Shown here: in pieces, positions 34,158-43,938 of the stretch | How the letters are laid out: each line of letters begins with the position of its first letter | Numbering within the stretch: position 1 is the stretch's first letter | Source: Pokkaliibacter sp046614695 | Lineage (GTDB): Bacteria; Pseudomonadota; Gammaproteobacteria; Pseudomonadales; Balneatricaceae | Reading direction: 5' to 3' | NCBI RefSeq assembly: GCF_046614695.1 | Contig: NZ_JBKKHQ010000008.1 | Span: 124,001-188,000 of the forward strand | Length of the DNA: 64,000 bases | Notes under the pieces: model-generated | Database searches by the model: none | The model's input: the letters and a program-made list of their open reading frames with translations, nothing else | Told to the model about the DNA's origin: nothing | Translations under genes and position numbers: made by a program

Positions 34158-36299
34158 TTACTCGGTACGCTGTGCTGCCTGGGCGGCAGTAAGAGCGATC
34201 GTGAAAACAATATCCTCCACCAGTGCGCCGCGAGAAAGGTCGTTCACGGGCTTGCGCATACCCTGAAGCATAGGGCCAATGCTGATCACGTTAGCGCTAC
34301 GCTGTACGGCTTTATATGTGGTATTGCCAGTGTTCAGATCCGGGAAAATAAACACAGTGGCTTTCCCCGCCACGTGGCTGCCGGGCGCTTTGGAGCGGGC
34401 AACGTTTTCCATAATTGCGGCATCATACTGAAGAGGCCCATCGATCATGAGATCCGGACGCAGCTCTTTTGCCAGACGGGTGGCTTCTACCACCTTGTCG
34501 ACGTCCGCGCCGCTCCCTGAACCCAGAGTGCTATAGCTGATCATCGCGACACGGGGTTCGATACCAAAGGTTTTGGCCGAGTCCGCACTTTGAATGGCGA
34601 TCATGGCCAGTTCTTGTGCATTGGGGTCAGGGTTGATGGCGCAGTCGCCGTAAACCAGCACCTGATCCGGGAGACACATAAAGAACACAGAGGAAACCAG
34701 ACTGTAGCCCGGTGCCGTTTTGATCAGCTGCAGAGCAGGGCGGATGGTGTTGGCAGTGGTGTGAACTGCGCCGGAAACCAGTCCATCGACATCATCCTCC
34801 TGCAGCATCATGGTCCCGAGGACCACGTTATCCTGCAATTGCTCTTCGGCGATCAGTGCAGTCAAACCTTTGGCCTTGCGCAGTTCTACCATGGGCTCGA
34901 TATACTGATGGCGCACTTCGTTGGGGTCGACTAAAACAACGCCTTCGCCCAGGGTGACACCTGACTGGCGCGCAATCAGCTGGATCTCTTCGGGGTTACC
35001 CAAGAGAACGCAGCGGGCAATGCCTCGTTCAGCACAGATGGCTGCCGCTTTGATCGTGCGTGGCTCATTGCCCTCCGGCAGCACGACCGTTTTACTGGCT
35101 CGGCGTGCTCGTTCGATGAGCTGATAACGGAAAGCCGGGGGTGACAGGCTCTTCACGTAGGAGCTGGTGCGGAAGCTTTCCAGCCAGGATCGGTCAATAA
35201 AGCGTGCGCCTTCTTCCTTAACGCGGGTAATGCGTTCAAGGTCATCCAGCGGGACTTCCTGGTTAAAGCGTTGCATATGCAATGCGGTTTGCCATGAACC
35301 AAAAGTGATGGCCATGATGGGCAGACCACTTCGCATTGCCTGCTCACAAAGACGCATTACCGCAGGGGAGGGGCGGAAGCCTCCAGTCAGTACCAGTGCA
35401 GCCAGCTCAACACCGTTAAGTGCGGCAAGGCAGGTGGCCAGAATAATGTCTTCACGATCTCCGGGAGTGAAGACCAGTGTGCCTGGCTGCAGTTCATCGA
35501 TCACGTTGGCAACGCTTCGTGCCATCATCGCAATGCGTCGAACGCGGCGGTGGGTGATATCGCCTTCGTGAATAATCTCCGCAGCAAAGTAGCGAGCGAT
35601 ATCCAGCGCGCGTGGGGCGATCAGATCCTGTGTCCAGGGCAGTGTGCCCAGAAGACGAAAGTCGTCGCTGAAAAGCGTGCTGCTGCTAATGACTTCTTCA
35701 GCAGAAATCGACAGTTGCTGGCTATCCTGATGGGCCTGCGGACGAGTGCGTCCGTCTTCATCCACCGGTGCGCTCAGTTTGTTGATTATGCAGCCAAGCA
35801 CACGCTTGTGTTCGATACCGCCATAGGCGCGCGCAGTGATCTCAATGTGGTCTTCAAGCTCGGCAGGGGTGTCGATACCGGGCGCTGCTACCATCACAAT
35901 TTCAGCATCCAGTGCACTGGCGATGGCTTTGTTCAGACGCGTTGAGTAGTAGTGGCTCTGGGTCGGTACCATGCCTTCGATAATGATGACGTCAGCATCT
36001 TCCGGACGATAAGCCTCAAACTTGCCGACAATCTCCTCCAGTAGCTCATCACCACGATCTTCACTGAGCAGCCCTTCAACATAACGAATGCCGATGGGAG
36101 GAGCGACCGGGCTTTTGCAAGCACTGGCGAGAATCTGTGTGGAGCGCTCCGGGCCTTCATCGCCCGGATGCAGCTGAGCAATAGGCTTGAAAAAGTGGAC
36201 TTTCAAACCTTGCTGATCCATGGCGTGGAATAGCGCCAGTGCCGCGGTGGTCAGGCCAACGCCCAGGCCAGTGGGCACCAGCATTAGCGTTCTGTTCAT
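34158..36299 (-). CDS. pta: Phosphate acetyltransferase (long form)
   Basis: The 713-residue enzyme interconverts acetyl-CoA and acetyl phosphate. It is the long, E. coli-like form. The N-terminal P-loop-like domain (MLVPTGLGVGLTTAALALFH) and the DRTGG domain (about 215-330) precede the catalytic PTA_PTB domain. That domain shows VVLPEGNEPRTIKAAAICAE, DGLVSGAVHTTANTIRPAL, YGDCAINPDPNAQELAMIAI, MISYSTLGSGSGADVDKV and NVISIGPMLQGMRKPVNDLS. The start overlaps the ackA stop by four bases. Both genes share the terminator at 34117-34143. Confidence 0.97.
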   Translation of the reverse strand: MNRTLMLVPTGLGVGLTTAALALFHAMDQQGLKVHFFKPIAQLHPGDEGPERSTQILASACKSPVAPPIGIRYVEGLLSEDRGDELLEEIVGKFEAYRPEDADVIIIEGMVPTQSHYYSTRLNKAIASALDAEIVMVAAPGIDTPAELEDHIEITARAYGGIEHKRVLGCIINKLSAPVDEDGRTRPQAHQDSQQLSISAEEVISSSTLFSDDFRLLGTLPWTQDLIAPRALDIARYFAAEIIHEGDITHRRVRRIAMMARSVANVIDELQPGTLVFTPGDREDIILATCLAALNGVELAALVLTGGFRPSPAVMRLCEQAMRSGLPIMAITFGSWQTALHMQRFNQEVPLDDLERITRVKEEGARFIDRSWLESFRTSSYVKSLSPPAFRYQLIERARRASKTVVLPEGNEPRTIKAAAICAERGIARCVLLGNPEEIQLIARQSGVTLGEGVVLVDPNEVRHQYIEPMVELRKAKGLTALIAEEQLQDNVVLGTMMLQEDDVDGLVSGAVHTTANTIRPALQLIKTAPGYSLVSSVFFMCLPDQVLVYGDCAINPDPNAQELAMIAIQSADSAKTFGIEPRVAMISYSTLGSGSGADVDKVVEATRLAKELRPDLMIDGPLQYDAAIMENVARSKAPGSHVAGKATVFIFPDLNTGNTTYKAVQRSANVISIGPMLQGMRKPVNDLSRGALVEDIVFTIALTAAQAAQRTE

Positions 36300-37495
36300 G
36301 ATTTCACCTCGGCTTTGGCAAGCTCAGCACTGTCACGGGCGATCATTAATTCTTCATTGGTGGGAACAACCCAGGCCGCGGCCTGTTCGCCCTGGGTGAT
36401 TTTGCCGGCCTTGCCCCGGATTGCCGCGTCATTGGCGGTGCTATCGATCTTCAGGCCAAGGAAGCCCAACCAGGACAGGGTGCGTTCACGAATCAGGGTT
36501 GAGTTCTCACCAATGCCGCCAGTAAAGACCAGTGCATCCAGTCCTCCCAGTGGGATCATTAGCTCGCCGACTGCCTTGGCCAGGCGGTAGGAATAGATCT
36601 CAAGGGTTAAAATCGCGCGCTCATTGCCATTCTGCGCCGTTTCTTCGATGGTGCGACAGTCATTGCTCATGCCGGAGAGGCCAAGAAGGCCACTTTCTTT
36701 CCACAGAATCGCGTCGACCTCATCCACATTTTTGTTCAGGCGGTGAGCCAGATAGGCAATGATGGCAGGGTCAATTGAACCCGAGCGTGTGCCGTGAACA
36801 ACGCCTTCCAGGGGCGTCATGCCCATCGTGGTGTCGACGGAGTGACCATTTCGAATAGCCGCAACGCTGGCACCATTACCCAGATGCGCAATGATCAGTT
36901 TGAGCTCGTTGGCGGGGCGATTCATCAGGCGTGCGGTTTCGCCAGTCACATAGCGATAGCTGGTGCCATGAAAGCCGTAGCGGCGCACACCAAGCTCTTT
37001 GTAGTGTTCGTACGGTAGTGGGTAGAGATACGCATAATCCGGCATCTGCTGGTGGAAGGCGGTATCAAAAACTGCCACCTGTGGTAGTGCCGGGAAGGCG
37101 GCCTGTGCAGCTTCAATGCCAAGTAGATGCGCTGGATTGTGGAGCGGTGCCAAAACCGAGCATTCACGAATACGCTCAATGGCGTTGTCATCCAGAATCA
37201 GCGAGTCTCGGAAATACTCACCGCCATGAACAACGCGATGTCCTACGGCGATGATGTTCTGTGCCAGAGCTTCTTGTGTTTGCAGGAAGGCAACCAGTGC
37301 TGATAACGCCGCCGTATGGCCGCCAGCCTCCAGCGATTGCTGGGTTTTCTGGCCGTTGGCCTTAAAGTTAATGGACGCATCGGCAGTGCCAAGACATTCT
37401 GCCATGCCGCTCAACGGCTGATCGCCATCGACAGCGTTGACTACAGCAAACTTCAAGGAGGAGCTGCCACAGTTGAGAACCAGTACATAATTCAT
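36296..37495 (-). CDS. ackA: Acetate kinase
   Basis: The 399-residue ASKHA-fold kinase makes ATP and acetate from acetyl phosphate. Its blocks are LVLNCGSSSLKFAVV, VGHRVVHGGEYF, VFDTAFHQQMP, RYGFHGTSYRYV, HLGNGASVAAIRNGHSVDTT, MGMTPLEGVVHGTRSGSIDP and VFTGGIGENS. The length equals the family norm. It precedes pta with a four-base overlap, the standard order. Confidence 0.97.
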   Translation of the reverse strand: MNYVLVLNCGSSSLKFAVVNAVDGDQPLSGMAECLGTADASINFKANGQKTQQSLEAGGHTAALSALVAFLQTQEALAQNIIAVGHRVVHGGEYFRDSLILDDNAIERIRECSVLAPLHNPAHLLGIEAAQAAFPALPQVAVFDTAFHQQMPDYAYLYPLPYEHYKELGVRRYGFHGTSYRYVTGETARLMNRPANELKLIIAHLGNGASVAAIRNGHSVDTTMGMTPLEGVVHGTRSGSIDPAIIAYLAHRLNKNVDEVDAILWKESGLLGLSGMSNDCRTIEETAQNGNERAILTLEIYSYRLAKAVGELMIPLGGLDALVFTGGIGENSTLIRERTLSWLGFLGLKIDSTANDAAIRGKAGKITQGEQAAAWVVPTNEELMIARDSAELAKAEVKS

Positions 37496-37537
37496 GGGAA
37501 GGGAACCTGGTTGAAGCGAGTGGGTGCCAGTTCGGCC

Positions 37538-38368
37538 TTATAACTGCTGAAAACGCATGGATAAATCGACGGCAGTGCAGTCCTTGGTCAGCGTCCCGAT
37601 GGAGATGAAGTCCACGCCGGTATCGGCAATCGCCCTGAGCGTTTTCTCATTCACGTTGCCGGAAGCTTCAAGCTTGGCTCTGCCATTGGCAGTCGACACG
37701 GCAGTACGCATATCTTCGAAGCTGAAATTATCCAGCATGATGATATCTGCACCAGCATTGAGCGCCTGCTCAAGCTCATCCAGAGACTCGACTTCCACTT
37801 CCACGGTTTTACCGGGTGAGAGTTGGCGGGCCTGAGCTACTGCCGCTGAAATCGAACCGCAGGCCATGATATGGTTTTCCTTGATCAGGTATGCATCATA
37901 CAGGCCAATCCGGTGGTTAAAGCAGCCGCCCTGAGTGACGGCATATTTTTGTGCAAGGCGAAGACCCGGCAGGGTTTTGCGCGTGTCCAGCAGGCGAACA
38001 CCAGTGCCTTCAATCATGCGGGCAAAGTATTTGCAGCGTGTGGCAGTGCCAGACAGGGTTTGCAGAAAATTAAGTGCCGCACGTTCTCCTGTCAGCAGTG
38101 AGCGGGCGTTACCGTAAAGGCTAAAAAGCAGCGTGTTGGGGGCAACTTCCTGGCCTTCTTCCACGTGCCAGGTGATCTCAACTGAGGGGTCGACCTGTTT
38201 GAAAACTTCGGTTACCCAGGGAGCACCACAAATAACGGCCTGATCGCGGCTGATGACCTGTGCCTTTGCCATGCTATCTGCAGGGATTAGCTGTGCCGTA
38301 ATGTCACCGCTGCCGATATCTTCAGCCAACGCGTGGCTTACGGTGGTGGTCAGGCCTTGTAAATGCAT
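37538..38368 (-). CDS. nadC: Nicotinate-nucleotide pyrophosphorylase (quinolinate phosphoribosyltransferase)
   Basis: The 276-residue enzyme converts quinolinate and PRPP to nicotinate mononucleotide in NAD synthesis. Typical blocks are EDIGSGDITAQLIPAD, GERAALNFLQTLSGTATRC, LLDTRKTLPGLRLAQKYAVT, GGCFNHRIGLYDAYLIKENH, VEVEVESLDELEQAL and IMLDNFSFEDMR, then LEASGNVNEKTLRAIADTGV. It is divergent from ampD, as in many gammaproteobacteria. Confidence 0.96.
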   Translation of the reverse strand: MHLQGLTTTVSHALAEDIGSGDITAQLIPADSMAKAQVISRDQAVICGAPWVTEVFKQVDPSVEITWHVEEGQEVAPNTLLFSLYGNARSLLTGERAALNFLQTLSGTATRCKYFARMIEGTGVRLLDTRKTLPGLRLAQKYAVTQGGCFNHRIGLYDAYLIKENHIMACGSISAAVAQARQLSPGKTVEVEVESLDELEQALNAGADIIMLDNFSFEDMRTAVSTANGRAKLEASGNVNEKTLRAIADTGVDFISIGTLTKDCTAVDLSMRFQQL

Positions 38369-38497
38369 GGGTGAGCCTCGTACGCTGCATGGAATGAATA
38401 GAGAACGTGCCCAAATATTGGGCCGGGCAAATTTTAACGAACCTCAGGGCTAAAACCCAGACGAATGTCTTAGAGACTTTGCAGAAACTGCAAGGCA

Positions 38498-39064
38498 ATG
38501 GCGGTGAAAATGCATCAATTTGATGAACAGGGATGGTGGAGTGGTGCGCAAAAGATTCCCTCTCCGAATCATAATGAGCGCCCAGAGGGAACTGCAGGGT
38601 TGGTCGATGTTCTGGTCATTCACAATATCAGTTTGCCGCCAGGTCGCTTTGGCAGCGAGCACATCACCCAGCTTTTCACGAATACGCTGGATGCCAAGGA
38701 ACATCCGTTTTTTGCAGACATCGCGCACCTTAAGGTGGCTGCCCACTTTTTGATTCGACGTAATGGGCAGGTAATCCAATATGTGCCCTGCGATAAGCGT
38801 GCCTGGCACGCGGGCGTGTCACGTTTCGACGGGCGGGAAGGCTGTAACGACTTTTCCATAGGCATTGAGCTTGAAGGCACTGACGCCTTGCCATTTACCG
38901 ACCCGCAGTATCTTGCCCTTGAGAGTCTGACTCGTGCTATTCAGGCACGCTATCCTGCGATTACCCAGGAGCGTATCACCGGTCACAGTGATATTGCTCC
39001 CGGACGGAAAACGGACCCCGGCCCCTGCTTTGACTGGCAGCGCTACTTCCAGCGCCTCAGTTGA
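38498..39064 (+). CDS. ampD: 1,6-anhydro-N-acetylmuramyl-L-alanine amidase
   Basis: The 188-residue cytoplasmic zinc amidase recycles murein fragments by cutting anhydro-muropeptides. Zinc ligands fit LLVIHNISLPPGRFG-type H in VIHNISLPPG, with H and D in ITGHSDIAPGRKTDPGP. Other AmpD blocks are HPFFADIAHLKVAAHFLIRR, DKRAWHAGVSRFDGREGCND and FSIGIELEGTD. By removing the inducing muropeptides it keeps AmpR-controlled beta-lactamase off. Its end overlaps the convergent unknown gene by 22 bases. A second in-frame ATG lies at 38510. Confidence 0.95.
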   Translation: MAVKMHQFDEQGWWSGAQKIPSPNHNERPEGTAGLVDVLVIHNISLPPGRFGSEHITQLFTNTLDAKEHPFFADIAHLKVAAHFLIRRNGQVIQYVPCDKRAWHAGVSRFDGREGCNDFSIGIELEGTDALPFTDPQYLALESLTRAIQARYPAITQERITGHSDIAPGRKTDPGPCFDWQRYFQRLS

Positions 39065-39546
39065 GATTGCCTTTCCTGCTTACTCTCCTGTTGTCTGGCT
39101 TCTGGAGCAAAATAGCGAAGAGTCAGCGCGGTTTGCTCACGAACAGCAATCAGTACACTCAAGTCTGTGGGCTGATCCAGTGCGTCTTCAACCTGATCCA
39201 GACTCTGTGGCAATGCTTCATAGCAGGCCCTGCGAAAACTTTCGCTCTGGCTGAAGTTAATGCTGGCAGCCATTAGCAGGTCATGGCTGTTAAGGCAGTA
39301 ATCCTGCTCGGTTTGCCAGTCTTCAATAATCTTGCAACTACGGCTTACGGCTTTGGTTGCCCGGAGCAGCGCCGCGGGCACTTCCTCTGGCGTGCAATGG
39401 CAAGGCAGTAAATCAAATAGCGTTACAGCGGCTTCATAGGCGATAAAGCTGTGCAGGCGAGCATCACGGAATCTGGCGTTAAGAAAGGTCTCCTCTGCCA
39501 GCTGAATGTGATAGGCATAGATCCCTGCATCTGCCCGGGTTGTCAT
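39043..39546 (-). CDS. Unknown helical protein preceded by a Fur box
   Basis: The 167-residue protein starts MTTRADAGIYAYHIQLAEET at 39546 with GGAGGGAG upstream. It is mainly helical (FRDARLHSFIAYEAAVTLFD, LLRATKAVSRSCKIIEDWQT, FRRACYEALPQSLDQVEDAL) with one CHC motif near residue 60 and a Gln/Arg-rich tail. Its shape resembles a HEPN-like helical bundle, but I recognise no family. The Fur-type box at 39595-39609 lies 49 bases upstream, so expression is probably iron-responsive. No membrane segment or signal peptide is seen. Confidence 0.65.
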   Translation of the reverse strand: MTTRADAGIYAYHIQLAEETFLNARFRDARLHSFIAYEAAVTLFDLLPCHCTPEEVPAALLRATKAVSRSCKIIEDWQTEQDYCLNSHDLLMAASINFSQSESFRRACYEALPQSLDQVEDALDQPTDLSVLIAVREQTALTLRYFAPEARQQESKQERQSQLRRWK

Positions 39547-39594
39547 GGCGCTCCCTCCTGCATAGTGTTGATTCTTAAAAAACACTAATGCAAT

Positions 39595-39609
39595 TGAGAA
39601 TTATTATCA
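39595..39609 (-). promoter_or_regulatory. Fur box
   Basis: TGAGAAT-T-ATTATCA matches the 7-1-7 Fur core (TGATAAT-N-ATTATCA) at all but one position. It lies in AATTGA...TCAATTG flanks, 49 bases before the unknown gene at 39043-39546. Confidence 0.75.
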
Positions 39610-39664
39610 ATTGATGTTTTGTAGGGTTATTCGCCTGTTGTCTGTTTAAAAAGTGATAGCTTCA

Positions 39665-40537
39665 TTACAACGCCAGCCAAAGTGCCAAAGGAATAATCAC
39701 CAGACTGGCAATATTACCCAGCATCACGATCGACGCGACCTGTGCGGGTTCCTGCTGAAATTGCTCAGCCAGCATGTAATTCAATACAGCAGGTGGCAGG
39801 GCGGCGAAGATGATCAGGTATGCCCACTGATCCGCAGGCAATGGGCTGATCCATTGCACGGCGAGCGCAACAATCAGCCCCACAGCAGGGCAGGCCAGTG
39901 CGCCCAGAACCCCCAGATGCCAGTCGCGAAGATTAACGTGAGTCAGCCGGATCCCGAGTGTGAAAAGCATCAGTGGGATAGAAATCTGTCCTAGCATATC
40001 CAGCGGCTGGTTCAGCCAGGCTGGCAAATGACCGCCCGCGAGTGAGAATACCAGCCCCACCAAGGTCGCCAGCGTGATTGGCATTTTCAAAAGCGTAAGT
40101 GGTGGGGTGCGAGGGGACAGCATGTAAATGCCCAGTGTGAAATGCAGCAGCATCTCCACGATAAAAAGAACAACAGCTGCGGGTAGTGCCTGATCTCCAA
40201 AGGCGAACACCAGGAGAGGAATGCCCATATTGCCGGTGTTGTTAAACATCATGGGTGGCAGAAAGGTTTTCCAGGAAATCCCCCTCCAGAGACAAAGAGG
40301 TAGCAGCAGCAAGCCGCTGCCTAATACCACTGCGGCAGACATCCAGGCCAGTTGCCCGTAGTCAGTGAGTTGAAAATCCTTGCCCGCCAAAACGCTGATA
40401 AGCAGCGCCGGGACGAAAAGCTCCATGTTGATCTGGTTGGCGACTCGAATGTCAGGACGGCGAATCTTGCCGTAAATCGCTCCAATAAAAACGATAGCAA
40501 CGACGGGGAAAACCGTTAAAAAAATACGCTCAAACAT
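39665..40537 (-). CDS. AEC-family (auxin efflux carrier) transporter
   Basis: The 290-residue inner-membrane protein has about ten hydrophobic segments in the two-repeat AEC/MdcF-type plan. Blocks include FLTVFPVVAIVFIGAIYGKI, NQINMELFVPALLISVLAG, MMFNNTGNMGIPLLVFAFGD, ISIPLMLFTLGIRLTHVNLR and FAALPPAVLNYMLAEQF. AEC proteins carry small organic acids such as malate, malonate or lactate. The neighbouring lactate-type dehydrogenase (98 bases upstream on the same strand) makes a hydroxyacid permease plausible but unproved. Confidence 0.87.
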   Translation of the reverse strand: MFERIFLTVFPVVAIVFIGAIYGKIRRPDIRVANQINMELFVPALLISVLAGKDFQLTDYGQLAWMSAAVVLGSGLLLLPLCLWRGISWKTFLPPMMFNNTGNMGIPLLVFAFGDQALPAAVVLFIVEMLLHFTLGIYMLSPRTPPLTLLKMPITLATLVGLVFSLAGGHLPAWLNQPLDMLGQISIPLMLFTLGIRLTHVNLRDWHLGVLGALACPAVGLIVALAVQWISPLPADQWAYLIIFAALPPAVLNYMLAEQFQQEPAQVASIVMLGNIASLVIIPLALWLAL

Positions 40538-40635
40538 CGGGCGTCTGCGCTCCTTGGGGCAGGTCTTAAGTTCGCGAATGCGCTTCCCTGCACTTGGCTG
40601 ATTAAAAGGTGCTTGAGGAAAATGCAGTGATTACT

Positions 40636-43488
40636 TCAGGCTGCATTGACGCTTGTTTTAGCACTGCTGCAACGATCCAACAGATAAAGGATCGAGTGGT
40701 ATTCGATGCCGCTGTGATGGGAAAGGCCAATCTCGCAGGTGCGGCTCAGTGAAATACCTTCGTGACAGTGCGACGGCACCTGAGCTTTTAGCGGTGCCAG
40801 CGCCGAGGCGTTCAGTTCGGGCTCAGTAAATCCTTTATCCCCGGCAAAACCGCAGCAGGTAATGTGTTCAGGCTCAATAACATTGGTTGAAACACTGTTG
40901 GCGAGGGTGCGGATTGATGCCTGCTCACCCAGGCGTGCAGTGCTACAAGGAATATGCAACATCACGCTGGTGTCGCTGGGTGTAATGTTGAGTCGTGGTA
41001 GTACTTCACGCACAAGGAAGCTGCAGGTGTCTTCAATGCGAACACTGATTTCGCTTTGCTCTTTTAGCCTCGCGGTACAGGGGGAGGTGTCGGTAATGAT
41101 AGGCCAATGGCCATTTTCCGAGGCTTTGGCCAGGGCATCCAGGGTTTCTTGCTGCTTTTCCTGTGCCTGATCGAAAAAGCCCTTGCTTTGAAAGGGCATC
41201 CCGCAACAAAGACCTTCGATTTGCTCAGGAATAACGACCTGAAACCCGGCCTTGCGAAGCACGGACAGGGTGACTTCGGGGAGGGCGCGCTTATCCTGCG
41301 TCTGTTGTGCAGGTCCCATGGTGCGCGAGACGCAACTTGGCATGTAGACGACTCTTGGCTGCGGCAGTGTTTGCTCCTGAATACTGAGGAGTTGTGGCTC
41401 TTCAAACACCGCCGCTGTGGGCATGGCTGGCGTCCACTGCATGATACGGTTTCCGCTCAGTTTGCGTCCCCAGCGTGTGGCACGCTGCATAAAAGGCACG
41501 CCAAAAATTTTACTGGCACTGCCGCTGAGCTTTAAGCCGATGCGAAATCCTTCGCTGGTGAGTTTGAAGTGTTCCGCCACCCATTCAGCGGTACCTCGCC
41601 AGGAGCGGTTGTGCTCCGAGCGCAGGTTTCGTGTCATGTCCCCTGTATTAATGCCGACCGGACAAAGGGTCGAGCACAGTCCGCAGGCGGCACAGGTATC
41701 GTTACCCAGGTATTCGTATTCCGCCGCCATGGCATCGTGAGCGGGATAGTCTCCCTCCGCTTCAAGTCGGGCAATTTCCCTCTGGGCAACGATACGCTGG
41801 CGGGGCGTCAGAGTAAGCTGCCTTGAGGGGCAGGCAGGCTCACAGAAACCACATTCGATGCAGGTATCGACTAAGGGATGAGTCGCAGGCAGGACCTTCA
41901 GATCTTTCAGGTGGGCCTCAGGGTCTTTATTGAGAATGACCCCCGGGTTTAGCAGGTTGTCCGGGTCAAGCAAGGCTTTAATCGACCACATCAGTGCATA
42001 GGCATCGCTTCCCCATTCCTGTTCGACAAAGGGGGCCATATTACGACCGGTGCCATGTTCCGCTTTCAGGGAGCCCTGATACTCACCAATAACGAGGCCA
42101 GCCAGATCTTTCATTAGCCCTTCATAGCGTGCAACGGCTTGCTCGTCATCAAATCGCTGAGTGAAAACGAAGTGCAGATTCCCGTCCAGTGCATGGCCAA
42201 AAATGATGGCTTCGTTATAGGCCCAATGTTGAAAAAGCTGATGCAGATCGGCGACGGCATCTGCCAAGCGTTCTGTCGGGAAAGCGACATCTTCAATAAT
42301 GACGGTTGTTCCGGTCGGGCGAACCGCGCCGACAGCCGGGAAGAGCCCTTTGCGAATATTCCACAGCTGGCTGATGGTCTGACTGTCCTGGCTGAAATCC
42401 AGCGGGCGCAGTGTCTCTAACCCTTGCTCAATAAAGTGCTGCTGTACGGTAGCAATTTGCTGATCCAGTGAGGCTTGATCCTGACCACGAACGTCGACCA
42501 GCAAGGCGGCAGAGTGATTGGGCAGGTGTTTAAGTGTCGATGCAATGGAAGGATAGTCCGCAACACTCTTGAGACTGCGCCAGTCCATCAGCTCGGCTGC
42601 AGCAACATTGCACATTTTGAGCGTTGGTATGGCAGCACAGGCAAGCTCCATCGACTCAAAAAACATCAGCGATGTTGCCTTGAAGCTCGGCTCCGGAAGG
42701 GTGTTATAGGTAATCTCCCCCAGAAAACCCAACGTGCCTTCTGAGCCAATCATCAGGTGTTGAAGAATATCCAGCGGATCGCTGAAATCGATGAGAGCGT
42801 TCAACGCATAGCCGGTGGTGTTCTTGAGACGATACTTGTGACGGATTCTGTTACAGAGCTCAGGGTTGTCCTTAACCTGATCAGCAAGGGCTGATAACTG
42901 TGTCAGTAACTCGGATTTTTCATCGCGAAATATGGCGATGCTCTCTGAGTTGTCGGTATCCACGTAAGTGCCATCAGCCAGAATCAGCTTCATGGCACTC
43001 AGGGTGTAATAGGAGTTGCCTGCCGTGCCACAACACATCCCACTGGAATTGTTAGCGGCAATGCCTCCAATCATCGCGGCATTAATAGACGCCGGGTCCG
43101 GACCAATCTTTCGTCCAAAAGGAGCAAGATAGCGGTTGGCATGGGCTCCAATGACTCCGGGCTCAAGTGCTATTCGCTGTCCATGATCAATAATGCGGTG
43201 ATTACGAAACGCTCCCGCTAGCTGAATTAGCACGCTGTCAGTAATTGCCTGGCCGGAGAGGCTGGTGCCGGCAGTTCTGAAAGTCACCGGAGTGCGATGT
43301 CTTCTGGCTGAGGCGAGGAGCGCCTTGATCTGCTCAAGAGTGTCAGGCCTCAGGACGACTTTGGGCACCAGCCGGTAAAAACTTGCATCCGTGCCGTAGG
43401 CAAGCAGCTTTAATGGAGAGGTGATAACTGCCGATACTGGCAGCAGAGATTTGGCATCTTCAATAAAGGCGGTGTAGTCAGGAGCCAT
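40636..43488 (-). CDS. FAD/Fe-S D-2-hydroxyacid dehydrogenase, D-lactate dehydrogenase (Dld-II) type
   Basis: The 950-residue protein starts MAPDYTAFIEDAKSLLPVSA; longer frames run through the operator. An N-terminal FAD domain shows VTFRTAGTSLSGQAITDSVL, GPDPASINAAMIGGIAANNS, SGMCCGTAGNSY and LQHLMIGSEGTLGFLGEITY. GHALDGNLHFVF and KAEHGTGRNMAPFVEQEWG fit the FAD-oxidase C domain. Two [4Fe-4S] sites follow (CIECGFCEPACPSR, CAACGLCSTLCPVG), then CCG domains (LCCGMPFQSKGF, TCCGFAGDKGF). It would pass electrons from D-lactate or a related 2-hydroxyacid to quinones. A PdhR/LldR-like operator lies just upstream. Substrate is inferred. Confidence 0.88.
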   Translation of the reverse strand: MAPDYTAFIEDAKSLLPVSAVITSPLKLLAYGTDASFYRLVPKVVLRPDTLEQIKALLASARRHRTPVTFRTAGTSLSGQAITDSVLIQLAGAFRNHRIIDHGQRIALEPGVIGAHANRYLAPFGRKIGPDPASINAAMIGGIAANNSSGMCCGTAGNSYYTLSAMKLILADGTYVDTDNSESIAIFRDEKSELLTQLSALADQVKDNPELCNRIRHKYRLKNTTGYALNALIDFSDPLDILQHLMIGSEGTLGFLGEITYNTLPEPSFKATSLMFFESMELACAAIPTLKMCNVAAAELMDWRSLKSVADYPSIASTLKHLPNHSAALLVDVRGQDQASLDQQIATVQQHFIEQGLETLRPLDFSQDSQTISQLWNIRKGLFPAVGAVRPTGTTVIIEDVAFPTERLADAVADLHQLFQHWAYNEAIIFGHALDGNLHFVFTQRFDDEQAVARYEGLMKDLAGLVIGEYQGSLKAEHGTGRNMAPFVEQEWGSDAYALMWSIKALLDPDNLLNPGVILNKDPEAHLKDLKVLPATHPLVDTCIECGFCEPACPSRQLTLTPRQRIVAQREIARLEAEGDYPAHDAMAAEYEYLGNDTCAACGLCSTLCPVGINTGDMTRNLRSEHNRSWRGTAEWVAEHFKLTSEGFRIGLKLSGSASKIFGVPFMQRATRWGRKLSGNRIMQWTPAMPTAAVFEEPQLLSIQEQTLPQPRVVYMPSCVSRTMGPAQQTQDKRALPEVTLSVLRKAGFQVVIPEQIEGLCCGMPFQSKGFFDQAQEKQQETLDALAKASENGHWPIITDTSPCTARLKEQSEISVRIEDTCSFLVREVLPRLNITPSDTSVMLHIPCSTARLGEQASIRTLANSVSTNVIEPEHITCCGFAGDKGFTEPELNASALAPLKAQVPSHCHEGISLSRTCEIGLSHHSGIEYHSILYLLDRCSSAKTSVNAA

Positions 43489-43568
43489 CAAACTAAAAGT
43501 CTCAGTATTCAGATAGGTGATCAGTAGTGAGCAAGGCTTGTAGATACTGCTTCGGTCAACCACTCTGA

Positions 43569-43584
43569 ATTGGTATTACCAAAT
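43569..43584 (-). promoter_or_regulatory. PdhR/LldR-type operator before the D-lactate dehydrogenase gene
   Basis: ATTGGTATTACCAAAT contains the perfect dyad TTGGT-ATT-ACCAA and fits the PdhR consensus ATTGGT-N3-ACCAAT with one change. It lies 81 bases before the ATG at 43488 and faces the divergent GntR/FadR-family gene. Confidence 0.75.
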
Positions 43585-43938
43585 GACCAAAATAGTACTA
43601 TTACTCTAGGTGGGCTCTTTGAAGGCTGTCAATTAGTCGAATGGCACGAGGTCGGGGATAGGTAAAGCCGTGAAAACAGGATAGGATGGCCGATCTGACG
43701 TTAAAAATTGCTAACTATCTGTTTTATCAATGTAAATTGTTTTGCTGAGTTGTCCTGATTTGCGCCACTCCCTGTCTGTTGCTATGTTGTTGTCCGGCAC
43801 TAAAGCCCTTTGGCGAAAGGTGCCCGGGTCAGAAGATGCTTTGTCAAGCCAGGAGAGAACCTCTATTCCCTTGGGTTTCAGGCTTCCTGCTCATACATAT
43901 GATGGTTGTTATTTAACTGCCACAAGGTGGTGGTAACG
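43585..43938. other. Intergenic region before pdhR
   Basis: This 354-base stretch must hold the pdhR promoter. A 64-codon frame at 43742-43936 has no good ribosome site or family. I find no second PdhR-like dyad near the pdhR start. Confidence 0.45.

Noticed and set aside
43742..43936. 64-codon frame upstream of pdhR
   Set aside because: No ribosome site or recognisable family; it lies where the pdhR promoter is expected.
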